Origin: an uncultured Coriobacteriaceae bacterium
GTDB taxonomy: Bacteria; Actinomycetota; Coriobacteriia; Coriobacteriales; Atopobiaceae
Direction: 5' to 3'
Assembly (NCBI GenBank): GCA_900549525.1
Contig: UWSJ01000059.1
Location: forward strand, 1 to 11,901
Length of the DNA: 11,901 nt
This document shows, piece after piece, positions 6,008 to 11,901 of this stretch. The notes under the pieces were generated by a model. It made no database searches and had not been told where the DNA came from. It saw only the letters and a program-made list of their open reading frames with translations. A program made the position numbers and the translations under genes. Position 1 is the stretch's first letter. Each line of letters opens with the position of its first letter.

Positions 6008-6027
6008 GGCGCGTTCCCCGACGCGCC
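6008..6027 (-). promoter_or_regulatory. 5'-UTR hairpin ahead of the rubredoxin-like gene
   Basis: GGCGCGT and ACGCGCC form a perfect 7-bp stem with a 6-base loop, ending about 12 bases upstream of the GGAGG site. It could influence translation or mRNA stability; no known riboswitch is recognised. Confidence 0.35.
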
Positions 6028-6139
6028 TGGACGGCCCTCTCCTGAGCCGCCCGTCGAGAAGAGCATAGCGCTTGAGGGGCCGCCGTGATGCTCGGCGCGC
6101 CGCGATCAATCCGGGCTCGCACCACGTGACGAGTCCACG

Positions 6140-6619
6140 CTACCGACGGTTGCGCTCCTTGAGCGTGCGGGCAATCTCGCGCTCCACGTCGCGCTTGGCC
6201 ATGTCGGCGCGCTTGTCGTAGAGCTTCTTGCCACGGCCAAGGCCAATGATGAGCTTCACGCGGTTGTGCTCGTCGAAGTACATCTCGAGCGGCACGAGCG
6301 CCATGCCCTTGGTGCGGAGCTTCCCGTCCAGGTAGTCAATCTGCCGACGGTGCAGCAGCAGCTTGCGCTTGCGGTCGGAGTCAACGTTGAAGATCGTCCC
6401 GTGCGAGAAGGGGTGGATGTGAACCGCGTGCAGCCAGCACTCTCCGTTGCGGATGAGGCAAAACGAGTCCGTAATCTGGCACGGGCGCTCGCGAAGGCTC
6501 CTGACCTCGGTGCCCTTGAGCACGAGCCCCGCCTCGAACGTCTCCTCGATGGCATACTCGTGCCGGGCAGAACGGTTGCGGGCGATGGTCTTTCGCTCGC
6601 GCTTCCTAGGCATCGGCAT
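6140..6619 (-). CDS. smpB: SsrA-binding protein SmpB
   Basis: SmpB binds the tRNA-like domain of tmRNA and acts in the decoding centre to start trans-translation. The 159-residue product has the usual length and landmarks: RNRSARHEYAIEETFEAGL, then LKGTEVRSLRE, the PFSHG segment, LLLHRRQIDYL, and a basic C-terminal tail containing LGRGKKLYDKRADMAKRD, which enters the mRNA channel. Two ATGs are possible, 6619 and 6613. The GGGGG site is 8 bases from the first and 14 from the second, so 6619 is preferred. The start overlaps the preceding TPR gene by 14 bp, implying translational coupling. Its RNA partner ssrA is encoded at 4939-5306, beyond the rubredoxin-like gene and acpP. Confidence 0.97.
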   Translation of the reverse strand: MPMPRKRERKTIARNRSARHEYAIEETFEAGLVLKGTEVRSLRERPCQITDSFCLIRNGECWLHAVHIHPFSHGTIFNVDSDRKRKLLLHRRQIDYLDGKLRTKGMALVPLEMYFDEHNRVKLIIGLGRGKKLYDKRADMAKRDVEREIARTLKERNRR

Positions 6620-7508
6620 GGGGCGTACCCCCTTCGGAACCGTCGGGCTCGCCCGCATCGTTGCCGCTGGCGTCTCCCGCGTCCGCATCACGAATAAGCT
6701 CGAGCAGGGCCTTTGTGGCCGGTGCCCCCACGAGGTCGCGAGCGCGCACGGTAAGCGTCGTGGCAAGGTTGCGCTCGCCAACCTTCGCGGCGTCAGTGGC
6801 GCACATGAGCAGCGTGAGCGCAATCTCGGCATTGGCGCCGTCGGGGAGCCCCTCCTCGCCCAGGAGGGCCTGGGCCCGCTCGTCATCAATCGTGTCGGGG
6901 TCGGCGGGCGTGCCCTTCACGCGAGCGAGCAGGTCATCGAGCACCGGGTCGGGCATCTCGAGCCTGCGGGCGCAGCGGAGCGCGGCGGCAGCAAGCGAGT
7001 CGCGCCCGGTATCCAGGTAGTGCCGCGCAAAGTTGCAGAACGCCCGCGCCAGGTGGCGCGCGTCACTTGCGCGCTCGAACACCGAAAAACTCAGGGCGAG
7101 GAACTCGTCGAGCTGGCCGTTGGTGCGGTAGAGCTCGGCGAGGTCAAGACGGGCGCCACAGTCCATGGGATCCCAGCGCACGGCCTGCTTGAGCGCTTCG
7201 GTTGCCCCGGCGTAGTCGCCCGTCAGGACAAGGGCGTGGCCGAGGTCCGCATAGAGGCGGTCGAGCGGCTCGCCCACGTCGCGCAGCTCGCGCGGGTCGC
7301 GCTCGACGCGACGATACGCAAGCCGCTCGAAGATGGTGGGGAAGGCAAACCACTGCAGTTCGTCGGTAGTGGGGCAATTACGCGAGACGTACTCCTCCAC
7401 ATCGGCGGCAAGACGCTCCAGGAGCTCCGCCGCCGGCTCGGCGTCACCACTCGACAGCAGCATCTCGGCCGTTGCCAGCGAGTCTTCCATCTCGGTACGC
7501 CTCTGCAT
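6606..7508 (-). CDS. TPR-like protein of unknown function
   Basis: I do not recognise a named family. The 300-residue product is mostly helical by composition. The segment at about 80-185 reads as two to three tetratricopeptide-like units: LYADLGHALVLTGDYAGATE (85-104), then ARLDLAELYRTNGQLDEFLA (119-138), then FCNFARHYLDTGRDSLAAAA (157-176). TPR folds usually mediate protein-protein contacts. The C-terminal 25 residues are Asp/Gly-rich and probably disordered. There is no signal peptide or membrane segment. The start at 7508 is chosen for GGGAG six bases upstream; 7547 has no good ribosome binding site and 7490 is a weaker alternative. It lies 51 bp after rnr and overlaps smpB by 14 bp, so it is co-expressed with the ribosome-rescue genes. 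A role with RNase R or SmpB is inferred from position only. Confidence 0.8.
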   Translation of the reverse strand: MQRRTEMEDSLATAEMLLSSGDAEPAAELLERLAADVEEYVSRNCPTTDELQWFAFPTIFERLAYRRVERDPRELRDVGEPLDRLYADLGHALVLTGDYAGATEALKQAVRWDPMDCGARLDLAELYRTNGQLDEFLALSFSVFERASDARHLARAFCNFARHYLDTGRDSLAAAALRCARRLEMPDPVLDDLLARVKGTPADPDTIDDERAQALLGEEGLPDGANAEIALTLLMCATDAAKVGERNLATTLTVRARDLVGAPATKALLELIRDADAGDASGNDAGEPDGSEGGTPHADA

Positions 7509-7559
7509 GTGGCACTCCCTTGGTCTGAGCCGCAGGCCTGGCCTCATGCCCGGCTGCGG

Positions 7560-9581
7560 TTACGGAATCTTAAAGTCTATGCGTCCCTTTTCGGGGCTGC
7601 AACCGGACACCTCGACGGCAACGCGCTTACCCAAGTACCAGACCTGGCCCGACTCCTCCCCCGTCAGCGTGAGGCGCCGCTCGTCATACGCAAGCCACTC
7701 GTTCCCGAGCGCGCGCGTGGGCAGCAGCCCCTCGGCACAGGTTTCGTCAAGGCGCACAAACAGCCCGAAGCGCTCAACGCCCACCACCACGCCGGAACAA
7801 CGCTCGCCGATACGACCCTGGTAGAGCTCGGTCATCTTGACCGCCTGACTCTCCCTGGCCGCGGCGTCCGCCTCGCGCTCCCCGTCCGAGCACGCGCGGC
7901 ACAGCTGCGGCATGAGACGGGAGGTGGCACGCACCGCCTTCTGGTCGAAGCCCGCGTCGGCGCCCGCGCCGAGCAGGGCCTTGAGCGCCCGGTGCACGCA
8001 CATGTCGGGATAGCGACGAATCGGGGAGGTGAAGTGGCAGTACGCCCGCGCGCCCAGTGCGTAGTGCCCGTCGTTTCTTGGCAGGTAGACGGCTCGCTTC
8101 ATGGCACGCAGCAGCATCGCGTTGACCGGTATCTCGGCGGCCGTCCCCTTGGCACGCGCGAGCACCGCCTGGATGCGGAAGGGGTCGCCGGCGCGCACGG
8201 CCGCCTCCTCGCCGGGACGAAGCACCTCAAGCTCGCGAAGGACGGGCAGCGTTTGAGCAAGGGCGTCGGGAGAGGGCTGCTCGTGTACGCGAAAGGCCGT
8301 TGGCAGCTCGTCCTCGTGCCCGGCGAGCATGGAGGCAACGGCCTCGTTGGCGACGAGCATGGCCTCCTCCACAAGCGACGTGGCACGCGTCCGGCTCCGC
8401 ACCCTCACGCCTGTAGGCACGCCGTCGCCATCGAGCGTCACCTTGGCCTCAATACCCTCGAAGTCAACGGCACCGCGACGGCGGCGTACCTCGAGGCGCA
8501 ATCCCGCAAGCTTGTCGAGCAAGCGAAGCATGTCTGCAAGCCCCTCGTCTGTGAGCGAGGACGCCGACACCGGCTCTTCTCCCCCGAGCAGGGAGTCCGC
8601 TTCGTCGTAGGTCAGCCGCGCGCGGGAACGGATGGCCGAGGCGCACGCCTCCGTCGCCACCACCTCTCCGTTAGCGTCGAGCGTCACGAGCACGCTCATG
8701 GCAAGGCGGTCCTCGCCCGGCCGCAGCGAACACACGTCGTTGGAGAGCCGCTCGGGCAACATGGGAAGCACGCGATCAGCGAGGTAGGCGGAGCACGTCC
8801 TCGCCCGCGCCTCAAGGTCGACGGACGAGCCCCAGGGCACGTAGTGCGTCACGTCGGCGATGTGGACGCCAAGCCGATAGCCTCCGTCTGCCGTGAGCTC
8901 GCACGACACCGCATCGTCAAAGTCTCGAGCGTCCGCCGGGTCGATAGTCACGCACGCCGTGTCTCGAAGGTCGCGACGGACCGGAAGGCTCGCGAGCGCC
9001 GCATCGACATCGGCGCGCATGTGCTTCGCCTCTGTGAGCGCCGCCTCGCCAAAACGAGCGGCCAGCCCATGGCTCGCGATGATGCGCTCGATGGGCATGT
9101 CGAGTCCGTCGGGGCTGCCAAGGGAACGCTCTATCGTCGCGACGCCCGCCTCATGCCGCGAGGGGTACGCGAGGATGCGGGCCACGACCACGTCACCCTC
9201 CCGCACCCCATGGCGGTGTGGGCTCTCGTCGTCGGGCAGCACGAAGAAATCGTGTCCGATTCGCTCGTCAAGCGGCGCGACAACGCCGAGCGGCCCCGCG
9301 ACGCCAAACGTGCCGACAAAGCTCGTCGTCGCGCGCTCGAGCACGACACGCACGACGGCTTGGGGCTCCACGCCGCGCCGCCGCTTCAGCGTGACGCGCA
9401 CGCGGTCGCCATCCATGCCGCCGTTGAGAGAACCGCGTGCCACCGTAAACGTGCCCTCGGAGGCCTCAAGCCGGGCGGCACCGGGGCGCATCACGTGCAG
9501 CGTCCCCTCGAGCTCGTCGCGACGGGGCCGCGACGGCCCCTCGGAACGGGGCCGCTTCTGTTTCGCGTGCCTACGCCCCAT
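7560..9581 (-). CDS. rnr: Ribonuclease R (RNB-family 3'-5' exoribonuclease)
   Basis: RNase R is a processive 3'-5' exoribonuclease that degrades structured RNA and, in well-studied bacteria, non-stop mRNAs released by trans-translation. The 673-residue product shows an N-terminal cold-shock-like region (about 25-150) and the RNB catalytic core with IDPADARDFDDAV (213-225), whose Asp cluster binds Mg2+. The core continues with HIADVTHYV (240-248), MLPERLSNDVCSL (274-286) and the HFTSPIRRYPDMCVHRAL block (515-532). A C-terminal S1 domain covers about 590-673. It is shorter than E. coli RNase R (about 813), lacking the N-terminal helix-turn-helix and the long basic C-tail. The ATG at 9581 follows AAGGGGG by five bases. 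The SD directly adjoins an intrinsic terminator, so how rnr is transcribed is uncertain. Confidence 0.95.
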   Translation of the reverse strand: MGRRHAKQKRPRSEGPSRPRRDELEGTLHVMRPGAARLEASEGTFTVARGSLNGGMDGDRVRVTLKRRRGVEPQAVVRVVLERATTSFVGTFGVAGPLGVVAPLDERIGHDFFVLPDDESPHRHGVREGDVVVARILAYPSRHEAGVATIERSLGSPDGLDMPIERIIASHGLAARFGEAALTEAKHMRADVDAALASLPVRRDLRDTACVTIDPADARDFDDAVSCELTADGGYRLGVHIADVTHYVPWGSSVDLEARARTCSAYLADRVLPMLPERLSNDVCSLRPGEDRLAMSVLVTLDANGEVVATEACASAIRSRARLTYDEADSLLGGEEPVSASSLTDEGLADMLRLLDKLAGLRLEVRRRRGAVDFEGIEAKVTLDGDGVPTGVRVRSRTRATSLVEEAMLVANEAVASMLAGHEDELPTAFRVHEQPSPDALAQTLPVLRELEVLRPGEEAAVRAGDPFRIQAVLARAKGTAAEIPVNAMLLRAMKRAVYLPRNDGHYALGARAYCHFTSPIRRYPDMCVHRALKALLGAGADAGFDQKAVRATSRLMPQLCRACSDGEREADAAARESQAVKMTELYQGRIGERCSGVVVGVERFGLFVRLDETCAEGLLPTRALGNEWLAYDERRLTLTGEESGQVWYLGKRVAVEVSGCSPEKGRIDFKIP

Positions 9582-9595
9582 GGCTTCCCCCTTAC

Positions 9596-9628
9596 AAAAA
9601 AGGCCGCCCGGTTTAACCCGGACGGCCT
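9596..9628 (-). terminator. Intrinsic terminator between ftsX and rnr
   Basis: An 11-bp stem (9618-9628 with 9601-9611, one G-U) with a six-base loop is followed by a U-tract on the minus strand (9596-9601). It starts 11 bases after the ftsX stop and ends a few bases before the rnr ribosome binding site. Confidence 0.92.
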
Positions 9629-9639
9629 GGAACCACTTG

Positions 9640-10587
9640 CTACACCTTGAGGTAGCGCCTCATGGCAATCGCCGAGCCGAAAAGGCCTATCACCAGACCC
9701 ATCACGACGAGCATCCCGTACGTCATGGCGGTCGAGCGCAATGGCACCTCAAAGCTCAGGAACGTTATGCGTTCCGCGAGCATCGGGAGGCCAAAGCGCC
9801 TGACGGCCTCGAGTGCGCCGATGGCGAGGGCGCTGCCAAAGAGCGCCTGCAGCACGCCCTCCATGATGAACGGCCCGCGAATGAAGCCGTTGGACGCGCC
9901 CACGAGACGCTGAATCGCGATCTCGCGCCGACGGGCCGAGATGGACAGGCGAATCGTGTTGTTGATGAACACGAACGCGACGAACGTGAGCAGCACGACG
10001 AGCACGAGCGTGATGATGCGAATCCAGTTGGTCACCGCAAACAGGCGCTCGACGGTACCTTGGCCGTACTGAATCTCCTCCGCCGGATCGCTCGTGGAGC
10101 CGTCGTCATTGGTCGTGACGTCGGCCACCTTGGCAAACGTCTCGTCCGCACCCAGGCGGTCGGCCACGGTCTGAACGTCCTGCGGGTCATGGAGCTTGAT
10201 GACGAGAGAAGCGGGGATGGGGTTGCGATCGTCGAGCGCCGCCACCGCATCCTTGGCGTTCTTTTTCGTCATGGTGTCGCGGTACTCCTCCAGGGCCTCG
10301 TCCTTGCTCTTGTACGTGACCGACTCCACCTCGCTCCAGCCCTCGACCTCGCTCTTGAGCGTCTGGACGTCGGCGTCGGCGGCATTGTCGGACAAGAATG
10401 CCTGGATGGTGACCTGATCCTCGACCGTGCCCACCATGCCGTCCAGCAGGACGGAGCCCATGGCAAACAGGCCGATGATGAACAGCGACAGGAAAATCGT
10501 GACGACGGCGCCAAAGGTGGTGGAACCATTGCGAACGAAGTGGTGGCCCGCCTCGCGCATGGAGTAGCCGAAGTTAGAAGGAGCCAT
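9640..10587 (-). CDS. ftsX: Cell division protein FtsX (permease-like subunit)
   Basis: FtsX is the membrane partner of FtsE; the FtsEX complex transmits ATP hydrolysis across the membrane to activate peptidoglycan hydrolases at the septum. The 315-residue protein has the family layout. A short cytoplasmic N-terminus containing GYSMREAGHHFVRNG (7-21) is followed by a membrane helix (about 24-48), a large extracytoplasmic domain (about 50-185), and three more membrane helices (about 188-209, 241-262, 285-307) of the FtsX/MacB-type core. The start at 10587 matches family N-termini and has GGGGAGG 11 bases upstream, somewhat far. The alternative at 10626 adds 13 residues and has a weaker site. 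It overlaps ftsE by 14 bp, so the pair is co-translated. A terminator follows its stop. Confidence 0.95.
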   Translation of the reverse strand: MAPSNFGYSMREAGHHFVRNGSTTFGAVVTIFLSLFIIGLFAMGSVLLDGMVGTVEDQVTIQAFLSDNAADADVQTLKSEVEGWSEVESVTYKSKDEALEEYRDTMTKKNAKDAVAALDDRNPIPASLVIKLHDPQDVQTVADRLGADETFAKVADVTTNDDGSTSDPAEEIQYGQGTVERLFAVTNWIRIITLVLVVLLTFVAFVFINNTIRLSISARRREIAIQRLVGASNGFIRGPFIMEGVLQALFGSALAIGALEAVRRFGLPMLAERITFLSFEVPLRSTAMTYGMLVVMGLVIGLFGSAIAMRRYLKV

Positions 10588-11554
10588 AGTAGCCGTAGCC
10601 TCCCCTCTCCTGGTCTCGGACGACATGACCGGTCTCGAGCGCGATGACGCGCTTGCGCATCGAGTCGACCATCTCGCGATCGTGCGTTGCCATGAGCACC
10701 GTGGTGCCCGTGCGGTTAATGCGCTCGAGCAGCTTCATGATGCCGAGGGAAATCGCCGGGTCGAGGTTTCCCGTAGGCTCGTCACAGACCAGGAGCGGCG
10801 GACGGTTCACCATGGCGCGGGCCACGGAGACGCGCTGCTGCTCGCCGCCAGATAGCTGGTCGGGGTACACGTCCATCTTCTCGCCCAGGCCAACGAGACG
10901 AAGCACCTCGGGAACCTGCGCCTTGATGACCGAGCGCGGCTTGCCGATGCACTCGAGGGCGAAGGCCACGTTGTCGAAGATGGTCTTGTCCGGCAGAAGC
11001 TTGAAGTCCTGGAACACGCAGCCGATCTGACGGCGCAGGTACGGCACCTTCCAGTTGCGCATGGCACCAAGGTCCTGCCCGGCGACCACAATCTTGCCGT
11101 GCGTGGGCTTGAGCTCGCGGGTGATGAGCTTGAGGAAGGTGGACTTGCCCGAGCCCGAGTGTCCCACGAGGAAGACGAACTCGCCGGCGTAGACGTCAAC
11201 GTTGACGTTATCCAGCGCGGGCTTGTTGGGCTGTGCCGGATAGATCATCGAGACGTTCTGGAACGAGATGGTGGGCACGCCGCCCGAGTTGACCTTGGCG
11301 GTGTCCTCCTGCTTGGAGGAGATGGGGGCGAAGGCGGTCGTAAAGCCGACCTGGTCCGAGGGATCGTACGAGTCCTCTGATGCAGACGGGGTAGGCTGAG
11401 ACTGCGCCTGGGCGGGAGTCTCGGGCTCCTGAGCAGGGGCAGGAGCGGGCGGCTCCTCCATGCTCGGCACCTGGCTCACGCGGGCGGCGGGATCGGGAAT
11501 CCGCGCCTGCCGCTCCTCGCCCTGTCCCTCGCTGCTGCGGAAGTGGTTGGCCAC
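10574..11554 (-). CDS. ftsE: Cell division ATP-binding protein FtsE with long disordered N-terminal extension
   Basis: FtsE is the ABC ATPase of the FtsEX complex. Its nucleotide-binding domain covers about residues 95-315. It shows ISFQNVSMIYP (96-106), Walker A GHSGSGKST (131-139), Q-loop Gln182, signature LSGGEQQRVS (234-243), Walker B LLVCDEP (254-260) and H-loop His291. The first ~93 residues are not part of the fold. They are rich in Pro, Gln, Glu, Ser and Ala, look disordered, and make the protein 326 residues against a usual 220-230. The GTG start at 11554 is supported by AGGAG (11561-11565) six bases upstream. A later ATG at 11461 has a poor site and would still leave about 60 extra residues. 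It lies between prfB and ftsX, the usual order. Confidence 0.93.
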   Translation of the reverse strand: MANHFRSSEGQGEERQARIPDPAARVSQVPSMEEPPAPAPAQEPETPAQAQSQPTPSASEDSYDPSDQVGFTTAFAPISSKQEDTAKVNSGGVPTISFQNVSMIYPAQPNKPALDNVNVDVYAGEFVFLVGHSGSGKSTFLKLITRELKPTHGKIVVAGQDLGAMRNWKVPYLRRQIGCVFQDFKLLPDKTIFDNVAFALECIGKPRSVIKAQVPEVLRLVGLGEKMDVYPDQLSGGEQQRVSVARAMVNRPPLLVCDEPTGNLDPAISLGIMKLLERINRTGTTVLMATHDREMVDSMRKRVIALETGHVVRDQERGGYGYYGSF

Positions 11555-11600
11555 TTGTAGCTCCTTTTTTCGCGCGATAGGAAAGGCAAATGCGGTCACG

Positions 11601-11609
11601 ATGATACCA
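11601..11609 (-). promoter_or_regulatory. Extended -10 promoter candidate for ftsEX
   Basis: The minus strand reads TGG TATCAT, an extended -10 (TGn plus 5/6 TATAAT match), about 47 bases before the ftsE GTG. The -35 region is weak, as is usual for extended -10 promoters. It sits in the 105-bp prfB-ftsE gap. Confidence 0.5.
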
Positions 11610-11659
11610 AACGCCCGGGCAGTCCCCGAAAACACCACGGGGCCAGCCGACGGCGGAGG

Positions 11660-11901
11660 CTATCCCTCGTCGCCCGTCTCAACGGGCGCCCGGCCCCCCA
11701 CCACCCAGCGGTGGTAGGCAAACACGAACGGGTCGAGGTCTCCATCGTCGAGAACCGCCTCGACGTTGCCCGTCTCGCAGGCGGTGCGCAGATCCTTCAC
11801 CATCCGATAGGGGTACAGCACGTAGCTCCTGATCTGGTTGCCAAACCCAATCTCGCGCTTGGGGCCGCGCAGCTCGTCCAGGGCCTCCTCGCGCTTCTGC
11901 A
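11660..11901 (-). CDS. prfB: Peptide chain release factor 2, C-terminal end only
   Basis: RF2 terminates translation at UAA and UGA codons. Only the last 79 codons and the TAG stop lie in the window; the rest is beyond the right edge. The visible part carries the class I release factor C-terminal signature: EIGFGNQIRSYVLYPYRMVK, then DLRT, then ETGNV, then LDDGDLDPFVFAYHRW. SYVLYPY and GDLDPF are characteristic of RF2 over RF1. The decoding and GGQ motifs and any programmed frameshift site lie outside the window. It precedes ftsE by 105 bp, the common prfB-ftsE-ftsX arrangement. Confidence 0.95.
   Translation of the reverse strand, partial: QKREEALDELRGPKREIGFGNQIRSYVLYPYRMVKDLRTACETGNVEAVLDDGDLDPFVFAYHRWVVGGRAPVETGDEG

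Noticed and set aside
6447..9650. Open frame of 1067 codons on the plus strand
   Set aside because: It lies opposite rnr, the TPR gene and smpB, all with clear family motifs. Its composition (His, Arg, Gly, Ala rich) is typical of antisense frames in high-GC genes, and no known domain is visible.

Overview
The window is high-GC bacterial chromosome in which every gene I can support lies on the minus strand. Read in the direction of transcription (from position 11901 down to 1), the order is prfB (3' end only), ftsE, ftsX, rnr, a TPR-like protein gene, smpB, a small rubredoxin-like gene, acpP, ssrA (tmRNA), a patatin-like phospholipase gene, rplM, rpsI, acpS and nnr (3' end cut off). The high GC, the actinobacterial character of the proteins, the prfB-ftsE-ftsX-smpB order and an ssrA tag ending YALAA suggest Actinomycetota, most likely class Coriobacteriia (an Olsenella/Atopobium/Collinsella-like organism). 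That placement is inferred from the sequence alone.

Region by region. Positions 9640-11901 hold the release factor 2 tail and the FtsEX divisome ABC system; FtsE carries an unusual disordered N-terminal extension. Positions 4939-9581 form a ribosome-rescue and RNA-decay neighbourhood: RNase R, a TPR-like protein translationally coupled to SmpB, a minimal rubredoxin, acyl carrier protein and tmRNA, with strong intrinsic terminators after ftsX, after the rubredoxin gene and after ssrA. Positions 3614-4570 encode a YjjU-type patatin-like lipase. Positions 2573-3408 are the classic L13-S9 ribosomal protein operon with promoter candidates and a terminator. Positions 1-1908 encode holo-ACP synthase and the bifunctional NAD(P)HX repair enzyme, a common bacterial pairing; the AcpP it would activate is also in the window.

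Functionally the genes fall into translation and ribosome rescue (prfB, smpB, ssrA, rnr, rplM, rpsI), cell division (ftsEX), lipid and cofactor housekeeping (acpP, acpS, patatin, nnr) and one gene of unknown role (TPR).

The least explained material is intergenic. A set of five ACGGTA boxes with about 30-bp spacing within each orientation block lies at 4694-4829. A set of about three imperfect 40-bp units around TGTCA lies at 2300-2420. The two sets share a loose core (GAAAC-n-GT-n-A) and each lies shortly downstream of an intrinsic terminator. A perfect 8-1-8 palindrome lies at 2190-2206. These are the best candidates for something undescribed; the genes themselves are mostly core housekeeping.
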